This document shows positions 43,002-56,394 of a DNA stretch of 64,000 bases, piece by piece. The position numbers and the translations under genes are program-made. The notes below the pieces were generated by a model. The model was not told the origin of the DNA. It saw only the letters and a program-made list of their open reading frames with translations, and searched no databases. This DNA comes from Myoxocephalus aenaeus (lineage: Eukaryota; Chordata; Actinopteri; Perciformes; Cottidae): the NCBI GenBank assembly GCA_038501785.1, contig JBAMJR010000078.1, positions 453,501 to 517,500 of the forward strand, read 5' to 3'. The first letter of the stretch is position 1. Each line of letters opens with the position of its first letter.

Positions 43002-43529
43002 CACTACCGTTCAAAAGTTTGGGGTCACCCAGACACATTTTCTGTTTCTTTGCAATTTCCTGCATGGAATAGCCTTCATGTCTAAGAACAAGAACAGACT
43101 GGAGAGTTTCACATGAAAGTTCTCTTTTTCTGGTCATTTTGAGAGTATAATAGAACCCACAATGTGATGCTCCAGATACTCAACTAGCTCAAAGGAAGGC
43201 CAGTTTATAGCTTCTCTCACCAGCAGAACTGTTTTAAGCTGTGCTAACATAATTGCACAAGGGTTTTCTAATCATCCATTAGTCTTCTATGAGCAAACAC
43301 AACGTACCATTAGACCACTGAGTGATAGTTGCTGGAAATGGGCCTCTATACACCTATGTAGATATTTCATTAAAAACCAGACGTTTCCACCTAGAATAGT
43401 CATTTACCACATTAACAGTGTATAGAGTATTTCTGATTCATTTAATGTTATCTTCATTGAAAAAAACAGTGCTTTTCTTTGTAAAAATAATAAAATTTCT
43501 AAGTGACCCCAAACTTTTGAACGGTAGTG
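43002..43529 (-). mobile_element. Internally deleted Tc1/mariner element, 528 bp
   Basis: The ends CACTACCGTTCAAAAGTTTG and their inverse at the right (CAAACTTTTGAACGGTAGTG) are perfect. They are bordered by TA on both sides (43000-43001 and 43530-43531), the Tc1 target. GGGGTCAC follows inside each end. Only the first part of a transposase gene remains on the minus strand. Confidence 0.85.
43035..43137 (-). pseudogene. Tc1 transposase, N-terminal helix-turn-helix remnant
   Basis: The minus-strand ATG at 43137 opens MTRKRELSCETLQSVLVLRH then EGYSMQEIAKKQK. This resembles the paired-type helix-turn-helix that Tc1 transposases use to bind their ends. The frame runs straight into the terminal repeat, so the DDE catalytic domain is deleted. 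Confidence 0.7.
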
Positions 43530-44419
43530 TATGTTGAACGGTTTCAGTTTCCAGCTCCTCAAATGTGAGCATTGTCTTCTCCGTTTTATATAATTTTAAG
43601 TTTCATAATGATTTTGTCCATTGGTCGGACAAAACCATGGACTTCCTAGCAGGCAGAGCACAGGTGGTGAGGATGGGAAACAAGGTCTCTGTCAGAGCAC
43701 GATAGATACGTCTAATATTGTTCAAAGCAGGCAAATTGAAGACATACATTTGGCGCTTGAGATGGACATTTTTGAATAATTTTGAGTAATTTTTTTTTTA
43801 ATGATTAATGGCAATTATAGTACAGCAGCGTTGCACCACCTTTACCGGCGACACCAAGACAGCATCTTCCATCGAGAATGGTACCATTAGGGATACACTA
43901 ACATATCAGGCAACTATATATATATATATATATATATCCTTCATATCCCTGCCACCATCATTTCAAGTTGACAGGAATCAATGCACTGTGCCACAGGTAA
44001 CAGGTGGCAATGCGCCGAGAGACGCATGAACACCAGGAGCGCAAAATGAGTGTGACAGCTTGAATGGGCCACCCAAATGGTGATGGCAGTGTGCAAGCTC
44101 AGCTGACACATGAGATGACCTTCAGTTCTCAACCTCGGCTCCCTTCAGGACGGTGTTGTGGCATCCTGGGCCAAGGAGAGCAGACGTGATGCTACAGACG
44201 GGTAACAACAACAACAACACATAGGTGCAGATGCAGATGCTCGCTCATCAGTACATCCCATAGCGTCTTCTGGGTATTGGTGTCTAATCTCATGAAGATC
44301 CACAAGCTGCACCAGACTGTTCTACAACCTGACGGAAACGCCCAGTGTTAAGACATTCATAGATTTCAGTTTGAACGTGTTCCGAGAGAAAACATATCTT
44401 TTGGCAGTTCGACGAGTTT

Positions 44420-44420
<1 letters not shown>

Positions 44421-44464
<44 letters not shown>
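44421..44464. repeat. (AC)n microsatellite
   Basis: Forty-four bases of AC. Confidence 0.95.
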
Positions 44465-44465
<1 letters not shown>

Positions 44466-45639
44466 GTTATGGAAGGTTCAGTCAGTATACTTTTACTTTC
44501 GTAGTTATGGCGGGAATAAAAGGTGAAAGGTGGCGAGGTGTAAAGAGCGAGGCAGGGTGGGTGAGGAGCCAATTTCTCTTCCAATGTGGAAATAGAAATG
44601 GACTTCTGACTAATGAGAAAGAAATGGCTGAATGAGAGTCAGCAATGTATTACACGTATTACTAACCCTAACCCGGACGTCACCACTGGTTTCTCCGTGG
44701 ACTAGAACCAACTCTTCTTTTCGTCTCGTTGTTCAACTCGTCTGTCTCTCCATCACATTCAACATTTCTCAGGTTTTGGATCCATTCATATAGTGGAAGC
44801 CAGCTGGCCTTGTCCAATAATAGTCACAAAGAAATGCTTTCTAATTTCAGTTTGATTTCAAAGATGCCGGTGTTTTTTGTTATATACCTACTTCTTTTGA
44901 AACCGCATTGCTCACTTCTCAGTGTCTTGACATTCCTCCATCCTCAAAGATGGTTGGCCCTCTGTTCTTTTCTTTTCTCCTTTCAGTTTCTCCTCCCCTC
45001 CCACATAACCCAGCCACCCTCCTCTCAGCCGCCCTCCTCCTCTCACCAACTCTTATTTCCTCCATCATTTAATACAAGGAAGCCAGTAACAATGGCTCCT
45101 CGGAGAGCGCCGCCAATCAATTTCCCCAGCCCCCTGGTATTGAACGGTGTTCTTTGTGTTGGGGAATTGCATCGCAGACAGCGACCTCTCCTCTGCTGCC
45201 CGACCCGACCCGTCTTCACTTCCTCCTGCAGCCTCCGCCACCGCTGACACCTTCAATTAAACCAGGCATTGTTGCTTTGGAGGAATTACTTTTTAATAAT
45301 GAGATAGTTTCCCGAGCTCTAAGGATGGAGAGATATCTGGAGAGCCCTATTGATAATCTGGGCGGGCAGCAGGAATGAGTAATGTTCTTCCTCAACGGCA
45401 GCCGAGCTGCTCGGGAGCCGATAGCGTGAGGCTGAGGCTGATGTCAGCTCCCTGTTGGGCATAACATGTATAACAGTGTTATGGAGCGGTGGTGGAGCTG
45501 TATCTGATGAATGCAATGTAATAAAAGCTATGGCTGTTAGAGCATCAGGCTGACACATGGGGAAGTATTTATACTGTTTATATTCTCTCACAGTCAGATG
45601 AGAAGAGCTGCAACAACTCCACGTCTCCTCCAGCACAGA

Positions 45640-45960
45640 GGAGCCTAGCTTAGCACAGACGGCTAAATTAGCTCCTTTTAAAGTGATTTTTTTATTTTTA
45701 TGATTGTCCCTGATTGCTCCCTGCTGTGTCCAATCACCTGCCCCTCCCCGGTGTATTTAAACGCTGTTTGTCTCCTGCCTCAGTGGGGGATAGTACGGCG
45801 TGTTCCTTGTGTGAGTAAGATTGTCCACCTTTTATGTTTGTACATAGTATTTTTTTAAGCCTTTTGAAGCCTTTCCTTATTTTTCGTTAAAATAAATTAC
45901 TTTTTTTGAAACGTTGCCTCAACGTTTGGGTCCTCCTTCACACATCGTAACAGTGTGGTA
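45640..45960 (+). mobile_element. Possible solo LTR or truncated LTR element
   Basis: It has the order of an LTR promoter and terminator: a GTGTATTTAAACGC TATA-like box near 45750, then GTTAAAATAAATTAC with AATAAA, and a CA-type end at CACATCGTAACA. The following GTGTGGTAGGTTTTGAAACC could be the remains of a primer site. No target duplication or matching second LTR was found. Confidence 0.35.
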
Positions 45961-46699
45961 GGTTTTGAAACCCAGCTGGAGTTAAAAAACACCTTTCCAC
46001 TAAGTCGCCTGCATCAGGGTCGTCATGTCCGCCTATAGATAACCTAACCTTATTGCATTGGTTTATTTCCATTGAAGACTCCTTTTATACACATTTCCTA
46101 TCTATCAAAGAGGTGTGCGTTCAATATTGATAAGGCATTCTATCATAATTGAAGGGCACTTCAATCCGATCAGCAACACATCTGTGGAATCAGTTCTGCC
46201 ACGACCCAGAGAGAGAGATTAAAATACCACATCTTGTTTCAGGCCCCTGGGTTCTCTGTTATATTCTCGACCTTCCCTCTGGGATCTGGGACTGTGTGTT
46301 TGTGTCCACGCACCTAATATCTGATTACATATTCAAAGTTCATGCCATTTAATCCGGAAGGCAAGTAATGGGAGACAACAGAGACGAGAGCCAAAAGGAC
46401 TGAATGCACCCCAGGACCCAAACACAAACATTACACACTGTTTGCCTTTTTGCTTTTGACCGTCACGTCATGTGAATTAAACATTGGAGCCGGCGACCCA
46501 ACCACCAATACTAATTTATCAGTTCAGACAATGTCCTGACCTTGGGGTCGGGACCCCATGTGGGATCAGATCAGACATGGTGCCCCGAGAAAGTTGCTAA
46601 AAACGTAAAATCGATGACGAAATAGGCGAATGTCTGATTTAAAGACAGTTTATTTTAATTATGTTTTACTCATTTTTTTGCTAGGTTTCAGAATAAATA

Positions 46700-47009
46700 C
46701 CGTAAAAGTCGGGTTAGAAGCCGCTCCTACCTCCGGTCAGTGTCCCCGCTTTAGCAAGCTAGGAGCAGCGCTAGCTAGCGCTGCTGCTAGCTCTGCTGCT
46801 AGCTCCCCGCTACTGCTGCTACTGCCCGCGTCCCCTCTGCCCAAGTCGGGTGTCGAGCCTGGTCCCGCTACCTTCGGTGGTTTTCGGGGAGCTAGCGGAA
46901 GTTAGCGGGGAAGTAACGGAGCGCTAGCAGGAGCCCCAGCTGGCTACAGCGGGGAGCTAACGGGGACACTGACCGAAGGTAGTAGCGGCTTGTAACCCGA
47001 CTTTTACGG
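46700..47009. mobile_element. Foldback (MITE-like) element with long inverted ends
   Basis: The 310-bp element starts CCGTAAAAGTCGGGTTA and ends TAACCCGACTTTTACGG. The inverted arms extend about 50 bp, through CGGTCAGTGTCCCCG and CGGGGACACTGACCG. TA borders both sides (46698-46699 and 47010-47011). The centre is rich in GCTAGC and GCTGCT. It has no coding capacity. The TA flanks suggest a Tc1/mariner-type origin, but no family is proven. Confidence 0.7.
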
Positions 47010-47772
47010 TAGACAGAACATGTTGAGACACAAAGAAGAGGTAAGATATGCAAGAAATGGAATCAAACCATTGAAGCCATTAGCCATCCCAGTGTATGCT
47101 AAGCTTCTTAGCCGCTAAAGGCGGCAGCACATTACAGTATCAGAATATAAATTGCTTGAGGTTTGAGTTCTGACCCTTAAACTTCATTACATGTTGACCT
47201 TCCCAAGACTTCCCAGAGCATCACCTCCCTTCTCCACAGAGAGCAGCGCTCGCATCATCAGGCCGGTTGAACAACAGGAACTTTGGTCATGAAAGCTTTT
47301 ACACTCAAACTCGCTCTGCTGACTGAGACTTACTATTCTAAATTATTAGGTTTTTTTGCATGATATTTAAAAAAACAGCAGCATATTCCTTATTAGGGGA
47401 ACATCAACAAAACAGCAGACAGCAGAAATAAAAGCATCTTCTTAAAGACCCGTCTGTTTAACGCAATGGAAGGAATTCACTCTGTTTTAAAAACAGTCTA
47501 TAATGCTAAAGGCTTCTGAGCTGGATAAATAACTGAAGGAAAGGTCACCGCTCCAATAACTCCACATGACACCCATTTAACTGCTCTCACCTCACTTCCA
47601 CTGGGATCAGGATGTGTGAGTGTGTGTACCTGTGTGTGTTTGTGTGTGTGCATCTCAGCAGGATCTCCATTTGGCTCACAGCGCCTATCTCCGGTGTTGG
47701 AGGAAGACCTTTTAGATTAGCTTTAAACCCGCTCCGCATGGTGCAGAGAGTAAATATTAACAGCCTCAGTAT

Positions 47773-47777
47773 GGCGC

Positions 47778-47861
<84 letters not shown>
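47773..47861. repeat. (CA)n microsatellite, about 89 bp
   Basis: Nearly uninterrupted CA after an initial CACGCA. Confidence 0.95.
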
Positions 47862-47863
<2 letters not shown>

Positions 47864-48636
47864 TTTCATCACAGCTGTTATGGTTGTGGATAAAATCATC
47901 ATTAAAAACAGCAGATTAAAGTCAGTAACTGGATTGTTTTATTTTGTATTATTACGTTTATATATTTTAGGATCTGATTGTCTTGTAGGTGTGGATTCAC
48001 TTTTAGTAACCCCACAGTATAACCTCAGACCTGTGATACTGTGGTTTATGTTTGCCCTCCTGAGTCAATGTGGCAGAAATAAGCAAGACAACAACTATCT
48101 TAAGAGCTAATAACTGTGGTTATCAGTGTAACCTGCAAAACAAGTTTAAGGCGGAAGACATTTTCATTTATTCAGAAGGTTCAAAATAAAAGTCCAATTA
48201 ATATTTTTGTACCAAATAAAAAGGGGTCGTATTAAATCATGCTTTGCAAAGGCATTTCTCTAAAAGGACAGACTGGTGCTTTTAGCCCAGAATCCCTGTA
48301 TTACCATAAGCATCTGGACGTTGAAGAGACATTGACTCCTCCACCAGTTAGATTCTGTATTTAATAGTTTTGCACTGGAAATAAAGAGATGAGTAGAAGT
48401 TGCAGGTGATTATGGGAGGTGAGAGTGTGCCTCTTCACAACAGAAAAGTATGATTAAAATAAGTTCAGTAAAGAGTGAAAAGGGGAAAGGAAGAAAGAAA
48501 GCAGCGCTGCACTCTTCAGAGCAGAGAGGAAGAAACTTCCAGTTGAGCTGAACCGCCTCACACCTTCAGTCAGCTGCTCATCGCTATGCACCATCTGCTG
48601 CATCTTACATCAAACTCTCAGGGCTTTGTGTATCGG

Positions 48637-48640
<4 letters not shown>

Positions 48641-48705
<65 letters not shown>
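48641..48705. repeat. (TG)n microsatellite
   Basis: Sixty-five bases of TG. Confidence 0.95.
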
Positions 48706-48806
48706 ACACGGCCTTGAGCTAAATAAGATAAGGCCAGGCAGAGAGAAGGCTGTGAATCCACTTATCAGAGCTGCTCGTGAGCAAGATGAGCACCAGGTTA
48801 TATATT

Positions 48807-48810
<4 letters not shown>

Positions 48811-48903
<93 letters not shown>
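48811..48903. repeat. (TG)n microsatellite, about 93 bp
   Basis: Uninterrupted TG, only about 105 bp from the previous TG tract. Confidence 0.95.
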
Positions 48904-48904
<1 letters not shown>

Positions 48905-49728
48905 GTCATGAGGGCAGTTTAGCCTTCAAAGAGGTCACTTGTCCTGCTCTCCTATTCTCTGACATTAGCAGCTCTTATCGGGTCCAATACGTTTGTTTTT
49001 AACACACTTTTATATTTGCTTCAAGCTTTTGGTTTCACTTTGAAACTTAGAGCTATATTCCTGAATACATATAAACTGGGTGCAGTAGTTTTTATGACCT
49101 CTTCCTGCTCCTGATTCTGTCTTTCAAAGGAAATCAAAAGCTCAAAATGGCAAATATGCGTAATGGAGTGTTGCATTTTCTTTGAGTTATGCTGTAAATT
49201 ACTATTCCAGGATCAAAAGTGTTGATTGAGGAGATATTTGTCCGCTTAAAAAGTTATTATACCGCCAAGTAAAAAAATAAAACAATCATAATAATTGGCA
49301 TGATGAGTTTCTGCAAACCAAGGATATGAATGTTGATAAAACGAGCAAGGCGTAGTATAATGAGCGGCTGTTATTGACAGTTACACAGTTTAATAATGCT
49401 ATAACAACATAATGCTATGATACAGGTGATACAGTCCAGTAAGGTCGGGTGAGAAAGGTCAAACACAGACAGGGTCCTCCGTATGAAACATAGACGTATG
49501 TTATGAAAGAAAGTCTGCTGAGGGTTTGTTTGCCTTAAATGTCCACTCAGGTGGACAGCATGCATTTTTGTTTTCAACTGAAGAAATATATTTTTAACAA
49601 AACAAAACAAAAAAAGATATATAAATATGTGAAAACTCTAAAATAATATATGTATTTCCAAAGAAAATTAGCAGACTATCTTTTATTATAATTGGCAAAT
49701 CACCCGGGGCACAAAGCCACAAGACACT

Positions 49729-50174
49729 GCAGCTGTACCTGGTTCTACGTTCTACGTGTGCATGCAGCTGTACCTGGTTCTACGTGTGCATGCAGCTGTA
49801 CCTGGTTCTACGTTCTACGTGTGCATGCAGCTGTACCTGGTTCTACGTGTGCATGCAGCTGTACCTGGTTCTACGTTCTACGTGTGCATGCAGCTGTACC
49901 TGGTTCTACGTGTGCATGCAGCTGTACCTGGTTCTACGTTCTACGTGTGCATGCAGCTGTACCTGGTTCTACGTTCTACGTGTGCATGCAGCTGTACCTG
50001 GTTCTACGTGTGCATGCAGCTGTACCTGGTTCTACGTTCTACGTGTGCATGCAGCTGTACCTGGTTCTACGTGTGCATGCAGCTGTACCTGGTTCTACGT
50101 GTGCATGCAGCTGTACCTGGTTCTACGTTCTACGTGTGCATGCAGCTGTACCTGGTTCTACGTGTGCATGCAGC
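49729..50174. repeat. Minisatellite with 28- and 35-bp units
   Basis: The basic unit contains GTGCATGCAGCTGTACCTGG and TTCTACG; the longer form has an extra 7-bp TTCTACG. All forms are multiples of 7. Three plus-strand frames stay open because of the repeat and are not treated as genes. Confidence 0.95.
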
Positions 50175-51036
50175 ATCATCTGATAGACTTCACATCTGCG
50201 CATGTATCCAGAGGATTCTGCCCTCACCCACACTTTCTGCTTGTATTTTCATTTTCCTTCACTGGAGCCCTTCACACATCCTCAGCTCTCTCAGCATTTT
50301 CATCCTCAGCCTATAGTCAGTAATGCATGATGTCCAATTTAGTGGACAGATGAGCAATTGTAATTTCCTCCCAATATAAAATCAATACTCTGAAAATGTA
50401 TGAATGATAAGGTTCCTTAGTTCCTTAGAAACAAGGTGAGTGACAGAAAACAGCAACCGACAACAAAACTACACAGAAGGTAGGACGTTACACGGCTAAT
50501 ATAAAAACGCTGAACATGGGTGTTGAGCGATATAGGATGTTCAGTCAGATACTGATGTGGATAAGTTAATTGATCTCATTAGAGCTCATTGTGTACTGGA
50601 GGTGTGACGCAACACTGCAGACTGCTCAGCACTCACATGTGAACGTTTAACCCTTCAGGACTACGTGACAGAGTGCTAGACATCCTAACACTCCATTCAG
50701 TGTTCTGTCCTGCACTCCTTCTTGCTGAGGCACATACATTCATATATATATATATATATATATTTTTTCTTTTCATTAAATAATGCTTCCCTGCACACAA
50801 CTTCAAATTACAAACCTGACCTCTTCCGTTACAATTAATCCCATCTGGACAAGCCTTTTATATAACCCTTGGTATTTTACAGAGTCGCTCTTTGCTCGAG
50901 GGGCTGCAGCGGAAATGTCAAACTCACCATAAGCGGAGCGGGTTTGGTGCTCCTTCTGCCCGGGATGTGAAATATAGACCCGTGAAGAGACGCTGAGCGC
51001 TGACACGGATGTTTCTACGAGAGGACAGTGTTGGCT
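50175..51036. other. Gene-free stretch between two minisatellites
   Basis: Only a short TA tract at 50744-50763 was noted. I see no exon or RNA gene. Confidence 0.6.
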
Positions 51037-52997
51037 GACAGTAGATATACTGTAGTTATAGACAGTAGTTATAGACAGTAGATATATACAGTAGTTATAT
51101 ACAGTAGTTATAGACAGTAGATACACAGTAGTTATAGACAGTAGTTATACAGTAGTTATAGACAGTAGTTATAGACAGTAGATACACAGTAGTTATAGAC
51201 AGTAGTTATAGACAGTAGTTATAGACAGTAGTTATACAGTAGTTATAGACAGTAGTTATAGACAGTAGATACACAGTAGTTATAGACAGTAGTTATAGAC
51301 AGTAGATATACAGTAGTTATAGACAGTAGTTATATACAGTAGTTATAGACAGTAGTTATAGACAGTAGTTATAGACAGTAGTTATAGACAGTAGTTATAT
51401 ACAGTAGTTATAGACAGTAGTTATAGACAGTAGTTATAGACAGTAGATACACAGTAGTTATATACAGTAGTTATATACAGTAGTTATATACAGTAGTTAT
51501 ATACAGTAGTTATAGACAGTAGTTATAGACAGTAGATATACAGTAGTTATAGACAGTAGTTATATACAGTAGTTATAGACAGTAGTTATAGACAGTAGTT
51601 ATATACAGTAGTTATATACAGTAGTTATAGACAGTAGTTATAGACAGTAGTTATAGACAGTAGATAGACAGTAGTTATAGACAGTAGTTATATACAGTAG
51701 TTATAGACAGTAGTTATAGACAGTAGTTATATACAGTAGATATACAGTAGTTATAGACAGTAGTTATAGACAGTAGATAGACAGTAGTTATAGACAGTAG
51801 TTATATACAGTAGTTATAGACAGTAGTTATAGACAGTAGTTATAGACAGTAGATATAGACAGTAGTTATAGACAGTAGTTATAGACAGTAGTTATATACA
51901 GTAGATATACAGTAGTTATAGACAGTAGTTATAGACAGTAGATAGACAGTAGTTATAGACAGTAGTTATATACAGTAGTTATAGACAGTAGTTATAGACA
52001 GTAGTTATAGACAGTAGTTATAGACAGTAGTTATATACAGTAGTTATAGACAGTAGATATAGACAGTAGTTATAGACAGTAGTTATAGACAGTAGATATA
52101 GACAGTAGTTATAGACAGTAGTTATATACAGTAGTTATAGACAGTAGATATACTGTAGTTATAGACAGTAGTTATAGACAGTAGTTATAGACAGTAGATA
52201 TAGACAGTAGTTATAGACAGTAGTTATAGACAGTAGATATACAGTAGTTATAGACAGTAGTTATAGACAGTAGATAGACAGTAGTTATACACAGTAGTTA
52301 TAGACAGTAGTTATAGACAGTAGTTATAGACAGTAGTTATAGACAGTAGATAGACAGTAGTTATAGACAGTAGTTATACACAGTAGTTATAGATAGTAGT
52401 TATAGACAGTAGATATAGACAGTAGTTATATACAGTAGTTATAGACAGTAGTTATACACAGTAGTTATACACAGTAGTTATAGACAGTAGTTATAGACAG
52501 TAGTTATAGACAGTAGTTATAGACAGTGGTTATACACAGTAGTTATAGACAGTAGTTATAGACAGTAGTTATAGACAGTAGTTATAGACAGTGGTTATAC
52601 ACAGTAGTTATAGACAGTAGTTATAGACAGTAGTTATAGACAGTAGTTATACACAGTAGTTATACACAGTAGTTATAGACAGTAGTTATAGACAGTAGTT
52701 ATAGACAGTAGTTATAGACAGTGGTTATACACAGTAGTTATAGACAGTAGTTATAGACAGTAGTTATAGACAGTAGTTATATACAGTAGTTATAGACAGT
52801 AGTTATAGACAGTAGTTATATACAGTAGTTATAGACAGTAGTTATATACAGTAGTTATAGACAGTAGTTATAGACAGTAGTTATAGACAGTAGTTATAGA
52901 CAGTAGTTATAGACAGTAGTTATACACAGTAGTTATAGACAGTAGTTATAGACAGTAGTTATAGACAGTAGTTATAGACAGTAGTTATAGACAGTGG
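51037..52997. repeat. Large minisatellite, 13-bp unit, nearly 2 kb
   Basis: The unit is ACAGTAGTTATAG with variants ACAGTAGTTATAT, ACAGTAGATAT and, later, ACAGTAGTTATAC and ACAGTGGTTATAC. About 150 copies are present. Variant types are clustered: TATATACAG is common before 52.3 kb and TATACACAG after it, a record of local expansion. Confidence 0.95.
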
Positions 52998-54359
52998 ATC
53001 TGACTGAGTCTGGAGACTTACTGCAGTGGCTACTTGGAGGCATTTCCTCTTAAAGGTAAACCACATGATGTAACTCGTCATTCCCAAAGATGAAAATGGG
53101 TGAATATATGTTTTTATCCTTCATTTAGCTGTACATTTAAGCTCTTTTTGTTGTTACTCTTTCACGGGGCGCTACAACATCTTAGGTGTTGAACATTTCT
53201 AACACCACCACTAAACAAGAGTTTCCCCGACTAATCATGTACACAGTCTAATCTGATTATTCTGTCTTAACTATTGTTGTTGGACTGATGCTTTCTCGTT
53301 ATGTCTTTGCTCATTGATCCATATAATCATTGCACTTCTCCAGTCAGAAGCTGCAGATTCAAGTTTTTGCCTGTGGGTTGTGTTTGAATATTCTATCAAA
53401 CAGTACAGCATTCCTGAGTGCACTTTTCTAGTTGCATTTATTTCAATAGTGTACATGACGGAATAACGTTTTAATGATGTGCAACCATTCACACCGGGCA
53501 CATTTATGTGCAACACACAGGAAAAGACAACGGCAACACCAAGGTTGATAGATTTATACATGTTACATATTTGTTTGTGATCAGTTTCCAACACAGGGTT
53601 ATCTATTTTAGGTTTTAAGCCTACGAGCACTGTGCGACCCCCGGAAGTGTTGCTTGCAGTGTTTGGTGACCATTGCTCAAAATATGTTGTTGGACACACA
53701 ATTCAAAATGGCCTAAAATATATCTAGATGAAACTGGGCGTGGCTTATATGGACAGATTATTGCAAAATTCAGGAAAACAAAAGAGTCAAAAGTTACAGT
53801 CCAAAAAGGTAATGTTATAGCGCCACCATCTGGCCCAAATTGCACCAACATTGACGCTGCACATTGCGGGGTCCCCAGTGGTACCGTGATGTACCACGCC
53901 CACACAGACAGACAGACATTCCTTGCTTCATAGTATCACACTCATGTTGATGTATTAGTGCATGTATAATGCAATGTCTGGCTCCCACAACAAGGATGAC
54001 CAGGCACAGGTCTCCGTTTAGCTAACGATGACACTTTTACCGCTGGCGAAGCCGTCATCCGTAGAGAAACAGAGAACACACCAACATCTCCTCCGTGTCT
54101 TTGATTCCACAGCGTCCTCGCCCGTTCACCTCCTCACACTCCGTGTTCGTCCTAGAGGATCTCAGACGGCGTCCGCGCTCATGAATCAGCGAGACGTTTA
54201 AACGGCCGGGGACATGAACAGAATAAGAGATTCCTCCACTGGCTATCAATTATCGTGGAGCGCACCGGGCTGCCCGCTGTCTGCGGCGCAATGACAAGCT
54301 GAGATACAAGGCTTGTCATTGAATGTGCTGTAAGAAAAACGAATTTGACAGAGCAGTTC

Positions 54360-54362
<3 letters not shown>

Positions 54363-54433
<71 letters not shown>
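54363..54433. repeat. (AC)n microsatellite
   Basis: Seventy-one bases of AC. Confidence 0.95.
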
Positions 54434-54435
<2 letters not shown>

Positions 54436-54586
54436 CTGCTTTTATATTCTGCCTACTGTAATAAAAACCTGGCGGACACCTGGGCCCCGTGGTGTGTTGT
54501 GCTAACTTATCACTGCTGTCTCTTGGTCCAGACGACTGATAACTGCTGCTGCTCGACCAGCAGGGAAGTCACGTGGCAAAAAAACA

Positions 54587-54624
54587 TGAGAGAGAGAGAG
54601 AGAGAGGGAGAGAGAGAGAGAGAG
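54587..54624. repeat. (GA)n microsatellite
   Basis: About 38 bp of GA with one GGGA interruption. Confidence 0.9.
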
Positions 54625-54727
54625 CTGCCTGCTGTAGCTGCTGCAATGACAAGCAAGAACATATTTTAAAAATACAACGTGCAACTGCAAATAAATAATT
54701 TGAGTGTGCATGTACAAAAGAGTAGAT

Positions 54728-54730
<3 letters not shown>

Positions 54731-54780
<50 letters not shown>
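54731..54780. repeat. (AC)n microsatellite
   Basis: Fifty bases of AC. Confidence 0.95.
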
Positions 54781-54783
<3 letters not shown>

Positions 54784-56394
54784 ACGTACAGTACATTGCA
54801 AACTGGTGCCGCCTGGAACAGCTGCATGATTTTAAAGTGTTAGTCAGAAATACTTAGAATCATCGTTATCTGTTGCAGCTGGAGAGTCGACTTTAAAAAC
54901 ATCTGGGGACACAACTTGGGGAAAATACTTTCCACAACTTGTACGACTTGTTAAAACTATGGAATTAACCGCTTGTAATTTGCGTCCAACATTGGGAATT
55001 TTTTTTAACTTAGATTGCTGCTATTCCCTTTTCATTCATATGGTCCCAACGTCTGGATCGCTGCATGTCCTCGTTCAGCTAAATGAATAATTACACATTA
55101 CAATACCGATTAGCTTTCTATTATTGGGTCATCAGTAAAAGAATGCCTGTTTCACGTAGAAACACTGAAATTGAAGTCTCTTAAAACCAAAAGGTTGTGA
55201 TACACAGCAGCTTGGTCAGTGTCTGCTCGATATATGAATACGCTGTCTTTTCAAAATGAACAGGACATAACTCCATCATGTTGAGGAAAAGGTTTGGTTT
55301 TGGCTTCAAGTACGTTTGCTAGTAGTTAAGCAACCTATCCTACTTAAGTTACATTGAGTACATCATATTACGTAAGTTAAGTAGGTTATGTGATGTAATG
55401 GATGCACTACCCACCCCTGACTCCTCCCTACGAGGACTTGATCTTGCTAGGAGAAATAATATGGCATGGCAATTTGGTAATTAGGAAAGTAATCCTTGGG
55501 ATTCCAAAAATATGTCATGAATACTTTGATCACCTCAAAATCAAACTGGTTATTTTGCATTTATACTTTTTTTTTTTTGTTAAACTGACGGAACCACAAA
55601 AAAAAAAGTTATTTTAAATATCTCAAAACACCGTTTTGCATAACCAGCATTTGCAGGTGTACAAATGAAATGACCCTCACAGGAACACAGTGACACACTA
55701 CAGGACCACTGTGTGCGTTCTACATGTTCGATGCCGTTTCTCTTCCGTCAGCTTTGGTTGCTGCTCTTTTTTTAATCACAGGCCACACTGGGGCTGTGAG
55801 GAGAGCTCATAATGTTCATCTTCCATGTCAACGTGAATGACAGGAATAAAAACTCATCATCCATGAATCCTCATGAGTCCAAAGAAATATTAGTTAAGAT
55901 GCCTTAGACAAGACTGGCGACCTGAGAGGAATCACTCACTTTGATATACACTAGAACATAATCCGCATTTAAAAATGGGTCAAATCAAATTTGATGTATC
56001 AGACAAATTCAAGATGAATTTTAAAAATCTCTCTCTCAGCTTAAAAGAGTGAGGCCTGAACTCAGTAAGTGAGACAGAAATGAATGTCTCCGCTCTTCCA
56101 TTGGCCATTGGATGCAGAATACTCACGGAAGTAGACTGAGGGTTGAGTTAACAATGTTGCACGCAAAGTCAAGCGAGAAGGTGTTCTGTGAAAAGGTAGA
56201 GCTTATCCACCATTACATCCGTTTGGGACCAGCCAGGCAGCAGCGCCTTATTACGTACACCCGTTCCCGTTTGTTTTGGGGTTTCCTTCCTTTGCCGTAA
56301 ACACTGTCTTCCTCTCGTTGTTGTCATGGCGTTAGAGCCGGGTCGTGACAAATGGTTGCTCAGTTAGTGTAGCTTCACTGTAAAACACAAACAA

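Larger units (their letters stand above)
43530..46699. other. Gene-free stretch with simple repeats
   Basis: It contains a TA tract (43914-43937), a CA tract (44421-44464) and an LTR-like segment at 45640. The stretch 45060-45560 is complex, non-repetitive and has AATTACTTTTTAATAATGAG, which could be a conserved non-coding element, but this cannot be tested by eye. Around 46540 a GGGGTCGGGACCCC palindrome lies in a probable dispersed repeat. No exon was recognised. Confidence 0.5.
47010..49728. other. Gene-free stretch with long CA/TG tracts
   Basis: Apart from three microsatellites (47773, 48641, 48811) I see no repeat family, exon or RNA gene here. Confidence 0.6.
52998..56394. other. Gene-free stretch with dispersed and simple repeats
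   Basis: It contains a dispersed repeat at 53590-53935 (GCGCCACCATCTGGCCCAAA and CACGCCCACACAGACAGACA), a GGTTTAGGAAA-family fragment at 55250-55440, and microsatellites at 54363, 54587 and 54731. Nothing else was recognised. Confidence 0.55.

Noticed and set aside
49692..50323. Three overlapping plus-strand frames of 163-186 codons
   Set aside because: All are translations of the 28/35-bp minisatellite; the periodic peptides are a by-product of the repeat.
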